DNA of 15,739 nt from Desulfobacterales bacterium (GTDB lineage Bacteria; Desulfobacterota; Desulfobacteria; Desulfobacterales; JAUCGF01), in the NCBI GenBank assembly GCA_029940345.1, contig JAOZRC010000036.1, positions 1 to 15,739 on the forward strand. The letters run 5' to 3'. The translations under genes were made by a program, and so were the position numbers. The stretch's first letter is position 1, and each line of letters begins with the position of its first letter. Below are positions 1 to 8,586 of the stretch, one piece after another. The notes beneath the pieces were generated by a model that saw only the letters and a list, made by a program, of their open reading frames with translations, did not search any database and was not told where the DNA came from.

Positions 1-400
1 AATCCGCTTACGGTGATAAATTACGGTTGCGTTGTTACAGCGTGGTTTCAGTGGGATTTGACAGGTTGGTTCAGGCGGAGATTTGAATTGGTAAATCTGA
101 GAATCAGTAATTACGGTTTGTCAGCCAGGTCAGATACTAAGTACTCGGACAAAAGTTTTCGGGTATTTTCCACACTGCTCAAGGTGGGTTTGCAACCCGC
201 CGCCCAATGCCGCCGGGTTGCAAACCCGGCGAGAGCTATGCTGGAAAACTTGTGGTCAGGTACTTAGGCGATTTCCAGAAAAGAATATACCATCTTGCTT
301 GTCTTTTTTCCCGTCTTCTGCGTTGCGTCAAAGGCCGAATACCTATAGTATGCAACGATTTTGGCAGTCTCGGAAATAGAATCAGAATTTATCAACCACT
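1..400. other. Gene-free region upstream of the VWA gene
   Basis: No convincing gene is seen. The short open frames here run through palindromic sequence and have no family resemblance. The region holds the nested palindrome at 134-268. A weak promoter-like pair, TTGCGT (323-328) and TAGTAT (346-351) with 17-nt spacing, lies 50 nt before the VWA start; it overlaps a small inverted repeat CGTTGC/GCAACG (321-326 and 352-357). The promoter is only a possibility. Confidence 0.5.
134..268. repeat. Nested palindromic element upstream of the VWA gene
   Basis: Outer imperfect arms lie at 137-160 and 244-268 (CTAAGTAC...AAGTTTTC against its reverse complement with a few differences). Inside them is a GC-rich hairpin whose core arms, 186-198 (GGGTTTGCAACCC) and 215-227 (GGGTTGCAAACCC), are perfect reverse complements. 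The left end, 134-160, recurs as an imperfect direct copy at 3181-3207, on the other side of the VWA gene. It resembles a non-autonomous MITE- or REP-like element; no transposase is seen. Confidence 0.75.
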
Positions 401-3169
401 ATGCTTTTATCACATCCTTTCGGACTAATCCTATTGCTACCACTGGCGGCAGTTCTGCTTAAATGGCGGTTCACGAATCACTGGCTGTCCATTCTGCGTA
501 TTGTTATTTTATTACTTCTGATTGCCGCTCTTTGCCGTCCCGTAATTAAACTTCCCACACAGGCGGGAGTGGCAGTGGTTGTCGCCGACCGCAGCCGTTC
601 CATGCCGACGCAGAGTGCGATAGCTCAAACCGAAGCGATCGGCCTGATCTCCCAGGCACGGCCCTCGGATAATCTGTTAGGTGTGGTTTCTTTCGGTCGT
701 CAGGCCGTAGCGGAACATCCACCCGGCAAAGGCGCTTTTGCGGGTTTTGTCAATGCGGTGGATGATGACCAGTCTGATTTTGCGGGAGCGCTTGATATGG
801 CACTGGCGCTGATTCCGTCCGAATCATCGGGAAGAATCCTGGTGTTGTCAGACGGACAATATACCGGCGTTGCGCCTGACGATGCGGCCACTCGCGCCGC
901 CTCACGCAATATTGCTATCGACTATCGTTTATTTCACCGGTCGCACGTTGATGATACGGCTATCACTCGCATAACTGCGCCGGAAACGGTGACAGCGGGG
1001 ACGGCTTATTTTATCAAGGCACAAATCAGCGCACTAACCGATACGTCGTTAGAATATGTTTTAATGCGCGGAGAAACGCCCATTGCCGCAGGAACAAAAA
1101 AGGTTCACCCAGGAGAGACAACACTCTGGTTTCGGGATTATGCAACGACGCCGGGTGTGCTTCCGTATCGCTTGCGCATCACCGGGCAGGAAGATGACCC
1201 GATCCCGGAAAACAACCAGGCCCGTTTGCTCGTGAATGTCAGGGGCGCGCGTTCGATCCTGCACGTTACGGAAGCCGAACATTCTGGATTGGCGGACCTG
1301 CTGGTGAAAAGCGGCTTAGATATTCGTACGGTCAGAGCGAATAAAGCAGAATGGTCTCTCACTACATTATCCTCTTTTGCCGCTTTGATTATTGAAAATG
1401 TCAGCGCCGATCTGATCGGACAGCAAGGCATGCAAAACATTGCGGCGTGGGTGCAAAACACCGGTGCCGGCCTGATGCTGACCGGCGGCAAACATGCTTT
1501 CGGGCCGGGCGGCTATTTCCGTTCGCCCCTGGCGCCTTTAATCCCCGTTTCCATGGAAATTAAAAAAGAACACCGTAAACAAGCCGTGGCGATTGTGGTG
1601 GCGCTGGATCGCTCCGGAAGCATGGCTGCGCGCGTGAGTGACGGCCGTACCAAAATGGATCTGGCCAATCTGGGCGCAGTTCAGGTGCCGGACCTGTTGT
1701 CGCCGTTTGATGAATTCGGTGTCATCGCTGTGGACAGCGTGGTTCATCGCATTATCAACCTGGCCAAGATAGATAAAACGGGTGATTATGAAGATATGAT
1801 TTTGCGCATCGAATCCGGGGGCGGCGGCATTTTTGTCTATTCAGCTCTTCTGGTAGCGGCGGAAATGCTGCACAAGGCCGAAGCTAAAACGCGCCATATT
1901 GTCCTGTTTGCCGACGCCGCCGATGCTGAACAGCCGGGGAAATACAAAGAGCTGTTAACTCAATGCCAACGCGCCAATATAAGTGTCAGCGTAATCGGAC
2001 TGGGTGGTCCCGAAGACCGGGATGCCGATTTTTTACGAGATATTGCAGAGCGCGGCGGCGGGCGGCTCTATTTCACCGACCATCCCACCGAAATTCCACG
2101 CTTGTTTATTCAAGACACCTTTACCGTGATGCGCAATGCGTTTATTGAGGAACCCACACAGACGAAAATGACGGCGGCCTGGCGCAGCATCGCTACGGAA
2201 AGCTTGAAGGCATTTCCCACTATTGGCGGGTACAATTTGTGCTATCTCAAACCGGATGCCAATCAGGCGTTGATAACTGAAGATGAAGATCAAGCCCCCC
2301 TGGCAGCTTTCTGGCAGACCGGTGCCGGACGAACACTAGCTTATATGGGTGAGGCCGATGGCGAATTTAGCGGCAAACTGGCGAACTACAGTCAGGCAGG
2401 CGCTTTCTTTGCCAGTCTGGCGCGCTGGACCGCCGGATCGCCGAATCTGCTGCCCGATGATATGATGATTACCCAAAAGCAGACCCAGGGGGTTTTAAAG
2501 GTTGCGCTGGAGCTTGACCCGGAACGTACAGAAAAACGGCTTAATTTAGCGCCGCAGGCAGTGATTCTGCGAAGTCGTCCCGGAGAAAAACCGCGCAGCG
2601 TCAATTATCCCATGCGGTGGATTTCGCCCGATATGTTAGTCGCTGAAATTCCGCTTACCAGCCAGGAAACGGTTTTGCCCATGGTCAAAATTTCCGGTTA
2701 TCAAACGGTGCGTTTAGCGCCATCCTGCCTCCCCTATTCACCTGAATTCAAACCCGTACAAAAAGACTTCGGCCTTAAAACGATGCAAACATTAACGCAA
2801 ATAACCGGCGGTCATGCAAGAGCCGATCTGGCCGGCTTATGGGATGATTTGCCTGTTAAAAGGCAATATGTCGAAATCGCACAATGGCTGATTATTGCGG
2901 CGTTAGTGCTGTTTTTACTGGAAATTTTGCAACGACGCACCGGTTTGTTGACAAGTATGCGTCGATCCAATATAAAAGCGGTTACAAAAAAGGGAAAACG
3001 AGCTAAACACAGGCCGTTTTTCAAAAAATCGCCTGAAAGAGTCAAATTGCCTGAAACTGCTAAGTCCGCCAATGATGATGACAATAAAAAGGATGACGCT
3101 ACGACAGACACCATAACCGCATTGCGCCAGGCGACGCATCAGGCTGGCAAGCGGTTGGAGCGGAAATAG
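401..3169 (+). CDS. Membrane-anchored protein with two VWA domains
   Basis: The 922-residue protein opens with two hydrophobic helices (about residues 8-21 and 31-45) followed by CRPV, as in BatA-like proteins. The first VWA domain (about 57-185) has an intact MIDAS motif DRSRS at 63-67 and SDG at 150-152. A middle segment (about 285-385) looks like the GATase-like alpha/beta domain often found in these proteins. The second VWA domain (about 396-575) has DRSGS at 403-407 and D505. A third membrane helix at about 829-843 precedes a Lys-rich, charged tail. Such proteins usually sit beside MoxR ATPase and DUF58 genes and are thought to act as metal-dependent protein-interaction scaffolds in the envelope. 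Those partners are not in this window and could lie upstream. An in-frame TAG at 377-379 makes the ATG at 401 the first possible ATG, but no clear ribosome binding site precedes it. The cellular role is unknown. Confidence 0.88.
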   Translation: MLLSHPFGLILLLPLAAVLLKWRFTNHWLSILRIVILLLLIAALCRPVIKLPTQAGVAVVVADRSRSMPTQSAIAQTEAIGLISQARPSDNLLGVVSFGRQAVAEHPPGKGAFAGFVNAVDDDQSDFAGALDMALALIPSESSGRILVLSDGQYTGVAPDDAATRAASRNIAIDYRLFHRSHVDDTAITRITAPETVTAGTAYFIKAQISALTDTSLEYVLMRGETPIAAGTKKVHPGETTLWFRDYATTPGVLPYRLRITGQEDDPIPENNQARLLVNVRGARSILHVTEAEHSGLADLLVKSGLDIRTVRANKAEWSLTTLSSFAALIIENVSADLIGQQGMQNIAAWVQNTGAGLMLTGGKHAFGPGGYFRSPLAPLIPVSMEIKKEHRKQAVAIVVALDRSGSMAARVSDGRTKMDLANLGAVQVPDLLSPFDEFGVIAVDSVVHRIINLAKIDKTGDYEDMILRIESGGGGIFVYSALLVAAEMLHKAEAKTRHIVLFADAADAEQPGKYKELLTQCQRANISVSVIGLGGPEDRDADFLRDIAERGGGRLYFTDHPTEIPRLFIQDTFTVMRNAFIEEPTQTKMTAAWRSIATESLKAFPTIGGYNLCYLKPDANQALITEDEDQAPLAAFWQTGAGRTLAYMGEADGEFSGKLANYSQAGAFFASLARWTAGSPNLLPDDMMITQKQTQGVLKVALELDPERTEKRLNLAPQAVILRSRPGEKPRSVNYPMRWISPDMLVAEIPLTSQETVLPMVKISGYQTVRLAPSCLPYSPEFKPVQKDFGLKTMQTLTQITGGHARADLAGLWDDLPVKRQYVEIAQWLIIAALVLFLLEILQRRTGLLTSMRRSNIKAVTKKGKRAKHRPFFKKSPERVKLPETAKSANDDDNKKDDATTDTITALRQATHQAGKRLERK

Positions 3170-3180
3170 GTATGATCAAA

Positions 3181-3466
3181 ATACTGAGGACTCGGCCAAA
3201 AGTTTTCAACCTGTGCGGGTTGCTATCTGATGTAGGGTGGGCAACGTTTTTCCACTCACATGATTTAAAGCTGCTACAAAGGTGTAGCGCTGGACATAGT
3301 TTAAAGCAATTAACTTTGCCCACCGTTTTTTAGCCGGATCGGTGGGCAAAGGCTGTTTCCTTTGACAAAATTGGTCGCTTGGCCTAATTCATCTGCTTAA
3401 ATCAGGAGAATGATAAAATGTTGCCCACCCTACATAAAAAACCAACCGCACAGGTCAAAAACTTTA
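3181..3466. repeat. Palindromic element between the VWA gene and glpD
   Basis: Long imperfect arms at 3197-3245 and 3419-3466 are reverse complements; both contain GACCTGTGCGG-like and TGTAGGGTGGGCAAC blocks. Inside is a perfect 12-bp hairpin, 3314-3325 (CTTTGCCCACCG) with 3340-3351, loop 14 nt. The left end (3181-3207) matches 134-160 at 24 of 27 positions. The GACCTGTGCGG module also occurs in the inner arms of the element at 8587-8854. The right arm ends only 12 nt before the glpD start codon. The element fills most of the 309-nt gap after the VWA gene. Confidence 0.8.
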
Positions 3467-3477
3467 GCGGGAAATAA
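3404..3477 (+). promoter_or_regulatory. Possible leader ORF with its own ribosome binding site before glpD
   Basis: AGGAG at 3404-3408 is followed after 9 nt by an ATG at 3418. That ATG opens a 19-codon frame, translated from the right arm of the palindrome, which ends with TAA at 3475-3477, one base before the glpD ATG at 3479. The octamer ATAAAATG occurs at both starts (3413-3420 and 3474-3481), so the leader ATG may be the original glpD initiation site with repeat DNA inserted after it. Translational coupling to glpD is inferred. Expression of the peptide is unproven. Confidence 0.4.
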
Positions 3478-3478
3478 A

Positions 3479-5059
3479 ATGAGAATTTCTGATATAGAAA
3501 ACAAATCCTTTGATCTTGTTGTGGTAGGCGGAGGTGTCACAGGCGCCGGTATCTTTAATGAAGCATCAGGCAGAGGGCTGAAGGCGATCCTCCTGGAAGC
3601 AAAGGATTTTGCATGGGGCACTTCAAGCCGGTCCTCAAAGATGGTGCATGGCGGATTACGGTATCTCAAGCAGGGCAAATTCCTTTTGACAAAAGCGGCT
3701 GTCAGGGAAAGGGAGCGGCTTTTAAAACAATACCCGGGGCTTGTGACACCATTGGATTTCATTATGCCTGTGTTTGACCATTACGGCCCTTCAAAGGCTT
3801 CTATGAAAATCGGGCTTTCCATTTATAGTTTTTTAGCCGGGCCCAAAACTAAGAATAGACAGCATAAAAGTTTTTCAAAAGCGCAAGCCCTTGAACTGAT
3901 CCCGGGGCTGCGCAAGGAAAACCTTGTGTCTGCCGTAGGGTTTAAAGATGCCCAGGTAGATGATGCCAGACTCGTTTTAAGATTGATTCATGAAGGTTGT
4001 CTTAACGGCGGGCAGGCATTTAATTATACAAAAGCGGAGAGCATTGAAAGGAACCGTAAAGGCTATGTGACAGCCGTCAATGCCGTTGATACACGCACAA
4101 TGACCCAGACAGAGCTTAAAACCAAAGCGGTGATTAATGCGACAGGCGTCTTTGCCGAAAATCTTCATCCGTCCCCTGTCAAGGGTTTTCACATCAGACC
4201 TTTAAGGGGGAGTCATCTTGTGTTTCCGCGGGAAATTTATCCCCTGGACAGGGTCATCAGTTTTATGCATCCGGAAGATACAAGGCCTGTTTTTCTGTTC
4301 CCCTGGGAAGGTTCTGTTTTATTAGGGACTACTGATGTGGATCATGACCGCAATATTGATATGGAACCATACATGAGCCAGGGGGAGGCCGTTTATCTTC
4401 TGATAGGGCTGAAACATATCCTGCCGGATCTTGATATATCCCTGGACGACTGCATCGCGTCAATAGCAGGGATCAGGCCTGTTTTAAGCAAAAAGAAAGT
4501 CAAGGCGTCCAGGGAATCCAGGGAGCATGTGGTCTGGAAGGACAAGGGTCTTATTACGGTTACAGGCGGAAAACTGACTACATTTCATCTTCTGGCAAAA
4601 GATGCCTTGAACGCTGCCAAAAAATACCTTCCCAAACATCTTGAAAAGAAACAATATCCGGATATCAGCAGCCATGACCCGAATGACGGCGCGCATGAGG
4701 TTTCAAAGGCTGTCAGGGAAAGGCTCTATGGAAGATATGGCAGTGCGGCGCATCTGATACTGAAAAATTATGATCCGAAGACATTTTCCAGAATTGAAAA
4801 CACTTCCACCCTTTGGGCGGAAATATGTTATGCGGCAGAGTATGAAAATGTTCACACCCTTTCAGACCTGCTGCTCAGACGGGTCAGAATCGGTCTTTTT
4901 CTCCCCAAAGGAGGTCAGAACCTGCTGGATGACATTGAAATTTTATGCAGCCCTTTCCTGCCATGGGACAAAAAACGCTGGGAAAATGAAAAAAAAGCCT
5001 ATATAGACCTATGGAAAACCTATTATGCGCCGCCGGGAAAAAGAAATGAAACCGTCTGA
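3479..5059 (+). CDS. glpD: FAD-dependent glycerol-3-phosphate dehydrogenase
   Basis: The enzyme oxidises sn-glycerol 3-phosphate to dihydroxyacetone phosphate and passes electrons to the membrane quinone pool. The 526-residue product has the N-terminal FAD-binding motif GGGVTGAG at 17-24 and the GlpD signature GTSSRSSKMVHGGLRYL at about 47-63. The length is normal for GlpD, and the C-terminal helical domain is present. An in-frame ATG at 3410 would add 23 residues, but those are translated from the right arm of a palindromic repeat and AGGAG lies only 1 nt before it, so the ATG at 3479 is preferred. This start has only a weak upstream GGGA and may be coupled to the leader ORF ending at 3477. 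It is first in a three-gene operon; the kinase begins 30 nt after its stop. As the DHAP producer it fits the downstream alkyl-DHAP-synthase-like gene. Confidence 0.93.
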   Translation: MRISDIENKSFDLVVVGGGVTGAGIFNEASGRGLKAILLEAKDFAWGTSSRSSKMVHGGLRYLKQGKFLLTKAAVRERERLLKQYPGLVTPLDFIMPVFDHYGPSKASMKIGLSIYSFLAGPKTKNRQHKSFSKAQALELIPGLRKENLVSAVGFKDAQVDDARLVLRLIHEGCLNGGQAFNYTKAESIERNRKGYVTAVNAVDTRTMTQTELKTKAVINATGVFAENLHPSPVKGFHIRPLRGSHLVFPREIYPLDRVISFMHPEDTRPVFLFPWEGSVLLGTTDVDHDRNIDMEPYMSQGEAVYLLIGLKHILPDLDISLDDCIASIAGIRPVLSKKKVKASRESREHVVWKDKGLITVTGGKLTTFHLLAKDALNAAKKYLPKHLEKKQYPDISSHDPNDGAHEVSKAVRERLYGRYGSAAHLILKNYDPKTFSRIENTSTLWAEICYAAEYENVHTLSDLLLRRVRIGLFLPKGGQNLLDDIEILCSPFLPWDKKRWENEKKAYIDLWKTYYAPPGKRNETV

Positions 5060-5089
5060 ACCATATATTCATAAACAAAGGGCCATGCT

Positions 5090-6640
5090 TTGAAGGATAA
5101 AACAATTCTTGCCATTGATTGCGGAACCCAGAGCCTTCGGGCGATTCTTTTTTCTCTCAAAGGAGAACTTCTGGCAAAGGTGCAGACTCAGTATGAACCG
5201 TATTTCAGCGATCATCCCGGGTGGGCTGAACAGAACCCGGAACTGTACTGGGATAGTCTTGTCAATTCTTGTCTGAAGCTGAAAGCATCCACCCCGAAAC
5301 TTTTTGAATCTGTTGCAGGGGTCGGGGTGACATCCCAGCGGGCCAGCATGATCAATGTGGATAAAAAAGGCAAACCCTTAAGGCCTGCTGTGATCTGGCT
5401 GGACCAGAGAAAGGCGAAACCTGTTTTCGGACAATCCGGCCCCTTGAACTGGGGGCTTAAGCTTTTAAAACTTGAAAAAAAAATCTTTGATATCCAGTCC
5501 CAGGGCAAATGCAACTGGATTATGCAAAATCAGCCGGATATTTGGGATAAAACCCATAAATATATGCAGGTTTCAGGATTTTTGAATTACAGACTGACCC
5601 ATAATTTTACCGATTCAGTTGCCTCCCAGATCGGGCATCTTCCGTTTGATTATAAAAAACAGACCTGGGCCAAAAAATATCATCTGTCACGGATGCTTTT
5701 TCCGATTGAGCCGGATAAATTCGTGAACCTGGTATTGCCTGGAGAATTAATCGGTGAGATCACATCAGAGGCTTTTAAGGCAACCGGCCTAAAAAAAGGC
5801 ATCCCTGTGATTGCGTGCGGGTCTGACAAAGGATGTGAAACCTTGGGGGCAGGAGTGATAAATCAGCGCATGGTTAGCTTGAGTTTTGGTACCACTGCAA
5901 CCGTACAGACCACATCTGAGAAATATTTTGAACCCATCAGATTTATGCCTGCCTATCCTGCCCCTGTGCCGGGATACTATAATCCCGAAGTTGAAATTTT
6001 CAGGGGGTTCTGGATGATTACCTGGTTTAAGAATGAGTTTGCCCATAAGGAAACAGAGCAGGCAAAAAAGATGGGAATCGGGGTTGAAGAGGTGTTGAAC
6101 AAGCGCCTTGAAAAAACTCGGCCCGGCGCTATGGGGCTTGTGGTTCAGCCTTATTGGGGGCCAGGGCTTGATCATCCTGATGCCAAGGGCGCCATGATCG
6201 GTTTCGGGGATGTGCACACCAAGGACCATATATACAGGGCCGTTATTGAAGGGCTTGGCTTTGCGCTTTGCGAGGGCATGGAAAGAATCCAGAAAAAGGG
6301 AAGGGTAAAAGTTGAAATGGCGGCCGTGTCAGGCGGCGCTTCCCAGAGTGATGAAATTTGCAAAATTACTGCTGACATTTTCAATCTTCCCATGGTGAAA
6401 GGCAGCACCCATGAAACTTCAGGACTTGGTGCGGCCATTATCACTGCAAAGGGCCTTGGAATATATAAAAGCCTTGATGAGGCCGTAACCGGCATGGTTC
6501 AGATCAAACAAACCTTTGAACCGGATCAGGAAAATGTAAAAATTTACCAAGAATTGTACTCGCGGGTTTACGCAAAGATGTACAAAGCCCTTGAGCCTTT
6601 ATATTCACAAATCAGGGAAATAACAGGATACCCGAAATAA
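5090..6640 (+). CDS. FGGY-family carbohydrate kinase
   Basis: This is an ATP-dependent sugar or polyol kinase of 516 residues, the usual length for the family. The N-terminal phosphate-binding strand reads DCGTQS (10-15). GWAEQNPELYW (44-54) is typical FGGY sequence. GVTSQRASM (79-87) aligns with the glycerol kinase substrate region, but Ala replaces the Glu that follows the conserved Arg in glycerol kinase. The likely catalytic Asp is in GSDKGCE (D246), GTT (267-269) fits the nucleotide site, and SGGASQSD (414-421) matches the second FGGY signature. The start is TTG at 5090, with AAAGGG at 5077-5082 as ribosome binding site; the nearby ATG at 5085 gives only two codons. The operon suggests a glycerol- or DHAP-related substrate, but the changed residue argues against assuming glycerol. 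The stop codon TAA shares its last base with the next gene's ATG. Confidence 0.88.
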   Translation: MKDKTILAIDCGTQSLRAILFSLKGELLAKVQTQYEPYFSDHPGWAEQNPELYWDSLVNSCLKLKASTPKLFESVAGVGVTSQRASMINVDKKGKPLRPAVIWLDQRKAKPVFGQSGPLNWGLKLLKLEKKIFDIQSQGKCNWIMQNQPDIWDKTHKYMQVSGFLNYRLTHNFTDSVASQIGHLPFDYKKQTWAKKYHLSRMLFPIEPDKFVNLVLPGELIGEITSEAFKATGLKKGIPVIACGSDKGCETLGAGVINQRMVSLSFGTTATVQTTSEKYFEPIRFMPAYPAPVPGYYNPEVEIFRGFWMITWFKNEFAHKETEQAKKMGIGVEEVLNKRLEKTRPGAMGLVVQPYWGPGLDHPDAKGAMIGFGDVHTKDHIYRAVIEGLGFALCEGMERIQKKGRVKVEMAAVSGGASQSDEICKITADIFNLPMVKGSTHETSGLGAAIITAKGLGIYKSLDEAVTGMVQIKQTFEPDQENVKIYQELYSRVYAKMYKALEPLYSQIREITGYPK

Positions 6641-8322
6641 TGACTGATAAAGATCATACACCGGACTGGATCGAAAAAGCACCTTTGAAAGAATCCTTCA
6701 GATCTGTTTTCAAGTGGGGTGCGCCTGACAAGTTTAAAAACCCGAGCCAAGGGTTCTGGCAGGTCATCAAACAGGAATTGAATCTTTCGGCATCTGATTG
6801 CCAGACAGTTATAAAGTTTGGGGAGGAAACGGTTCAAAAAAACACAGGAATTGCCATACAGGCTGAAGATATCAAAGCTTTTGAAGTGATTGCCGGCTTT
6901 GACAATCTTTTTTTTGATACCTTTTCAAGGCTGAAATACTCAAGCGGGAAATCCATGGAAGATATATTGAATTTAAGAGAGAATGAAGTTAAAAATATAT
7001 CTGATATTGTCCTTCATCCCAGGAACAAGGAAGATGTGAAAAAGATTGTCAGCCTTTGCCATCAGAAAAAAATTCCTGTGCATGTATATGGCGCAGGCAG
7101 TTCGGTCACCTTTGGCCTCGACTGCCCTGAAGGAGGGGTGACCCTGGTCATGAACACCCATTTAAATAAAATGATTGCGTTTAATGAAACTGACCAGACG
7201 ATCACGGTGGAAGCGGGGATGATGGGCCCTGAATATGAGGATTTATTAAACAATGCGCCTGAAAAACTGGGTGCTAAAAAAAGGTATACAGGCGGCCATT
7301 TTCCTCAAAGTTTTGAATTCTCTTCTGTGGGCGGCTGGGTGGCAGCCCTGGGATCCGGCCAGGCGTCTTCTTATTACGGGGATGCCTGCGACTTGGTTAT
7401 CAGCCAGGAATATGTGACACCTGCCGGTTCTTTTAAAACCCTTGATTATCCTGCTGCTGCCACGGGGCCGAAATTGAATGATATCATGAAAGGTTCGGAA
7501 GGATGCTTTGGTGTTCTGGTCGCGGTGACCATGAAAATATTTCAATATATGCCTGAAAACACGAAAGAATTCTCTTTCATGTTTCCTGATTTTGAAAAAT
7601 CGGTCAATGCCGCCAGGCAAATCAGCCAGGCTGAGTTTGGCATGCCGTCGATCTTAAGGATGTCTGATTTTGAAGAAACAGATGTGGCCATGAAAATGTA
7701 CGGCCTTGAAGGAAGTATCCTTGATAAGTTTATGCGGTTTAAGGGCCTGAAACCGGGCCAAAGATGCCTTTTGATGGGCCAGGCGGATGGTGAAAAATCG
7801 TTTTCAAAAAATGTGTTCCGGCAGATAAAAAAGATCTGCAAGAAAAACAAGGGACTCTATCTTACCGGGTATCCCATGAAAAAATGGCGCAAGGGAAGAT
7901 TTTCCGACCCATATATGAGGGATGCGTTAAACGATTGCGGGGTTCTCATAGATACGCTGGAATCATCCGTTACCTGGGAAAATATTCACACACTTTATAA
8001 AAATGTAAGGTCATATATCAAGCAGCACCCTGACACCATCTGCATGACCCATGCATCTCATTTTTATGCCCAGGGAACCAACCTGTATTTTATTTTCATA
8101 ACCCGGATGCAGGCTATTGATGAATTCAGAACTTTCCAGCGAGGCATCATTGATCGCATTGAGGAAAATTCAGGGTCATTAAGCCATCATCACGGGGTTG
8201 GCCGAATGATGGCGCCCTGGATGGAAAAACACCTGGGCAAAGAACAGATGGATGCCTTAAGGGCAATTAAAAATCATTTTGATCCTGACGGCATTATGAA
8301 TCCGGGTGGGCTTGGGTTGTAA
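6640..8322 (+). CDS. Alkyl-DHAP synthase-like FAD-binding oxidoreductase
   Basis: The 560-residue protein belongs to the VAO/PCMH flavoprotein fold and is closest in motifs to alkyldihydroxyacetonephosphate synthase (AGPS), which swaps the acyl chain of acyl-DHAP for a fatty alcohol to form the ether bond. FKWG (24-27) matches the family's N-terminal KWxG motif. The stretch DTFSRLKYSSGKSMEDIL (93-110) with LR and DIVLHP matches the AGPS lead-in. The FAD loop is GAGSSVTFG (151-159). EFSSVGGWV (226-234) and GSEGCFGV (285-292) follow. LSHHHGVG (514-521) carries the His triad of AGPS, and YF at 483-484 is the likely site of the conserved active-site Tyr. The C-terminal FDPDGIMNPG is family-typical. 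The start ATG overlaps the kinase stop (TAATG), which implies translational coupling. Acyl-DHAP acyltransferase and reductase genes are not in the window. A related 2-hydroxyacid or other FAD oxidase remains possible. Confidence 0.85.
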   Translation: MTDKDHTPDWIEKAPLKESFRSVFKWGAPDKFKNPSQGFWQVIKQELNLSASDCQTVIKFGEETVQKNTGIAIQAEDIKAFEVIAGFDNLFFDTFSRLKYSSGKSMEDILNLRENEVKNISDIVLHPRNKEDVKKIVSLCHQKKIPVHVYGAGSSVTFGLDCPEGGVTLVMNTHLNKMIAFNETDQTITVEAGMMGPEYEDLLNNAPEKLGAKKRYTGGHFPQSFEFSSVGGWVAALGSGQASSYYGDACDLVISQEYVTPAGSFKTLDYPAAATGPKLNDIMKGSEGCFGVLVAVTMKIFQYMPENTKEFSFMFPDFEKSVNAARQISQAEFGMPSILRMSDFEETDVAMKMYGLEGSILDKFMRFKGLKPGQRCLLMGQADGEKSFSKNVFRQIKKICKKNKGLYLTGYPMKKWRKGRFSDPYMRDALNDCGVLIDTLESSVTWENIHTLYKNVRSYIKQHPDTICMTHASHFYAQGTNLYFIFITRMQAIDEFRTFQRGIIDRIEENSGSLSHHHGVGRMMAPWMEKHLGKEQMDALRAIKNHFDPDGIMNPGGLGL

Positions 8323-8412
8323 TCTGATTTTAAGGGATTTTGTAAAAGTTCAGCCACTAAGACTCAAAGACACAAAAAAACGTATAAAGTATTAACTTTT
8401 GTCAATAAAAGA

Positions 8413-8556
8413 AGAATTTGGCATCCTTCATATAACACTGAAAGTAGTTGACACTTTTTATCTCGAGTTCGTAGTTCCGCCGTAAGGCGGCTTTTATTCC
8501 CGCCTCACGACGGAACTACGAACTGTTAACCGAAAAATGAAAAATGCCAAGAATTT
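8413..8556. repeat. TIR-like element with an internal hairpin
   Basis: The ends 8413-8431 and 8537-8555 are imperfect inverted repeats sharing the pattern TTGGCATnnTTCAT. The left end continues into AAAGTAGTTGACACTTTT, matched at 13335-13352 in the element at 13315-13636, so the two belong to one family. Inside, 8466-8490 and 8500-8524 form a 25-bp stem (AGTTCGTAGTTCCGCCGTAA and onward) with two mismatches and a 9-nt loop. There is no U-rich tail after the stem, so it is not an obvious intrinsic terminator for the upstream operon. Confidence 0.7.
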
Positions 8557-8586
8557 ATTGCTAAAAAAATCGTAGATGCGGCATCA

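Noticed and set aside
13..428. Two short plus-strand frames before the VWA gene
   Set aside because: They run through the palindromic element and into the VWA start, with low-complexity or repeat-derived translation and no ribosome binding sites.
1138..1491. 117-codon minus-strand frame inside the VWA gene, and similar antisense frames elsewhere
   Set aside because: They mirror the codon pattern of the real genes on the opposite strand and have no recognisable motifs.
3410..3478. In-frame ATG at 3410 giving a 23-residue longer GlpD
   Set aside because: The extra residues come from the right arm of a palindromic repeat, AGGAG is only 1 nt away, and the GlpD FAD-binding region begins naturally after the ATG at 3479.
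5085..5093. ATG at 5085 as start of the kinase
   Set aside because: It reads ATG CTT TGA, a two-codon frame. The TTG at 5090 begins the conserved N-terminus with suitable spacing from AAAGGG.
5789..6229. 146-codon open frame on the minus strand inside the kinase gene
   Set aside because: It is antisense to a well-conserved kinase, shows no family resemblance, and has no independent support.
8466..8524. Intrinsic terminator for the glpD operon
   Set aside because: The stem is strong but is followed by GTTAACC and not a T-rich tract, and it belongs to a repeat family.
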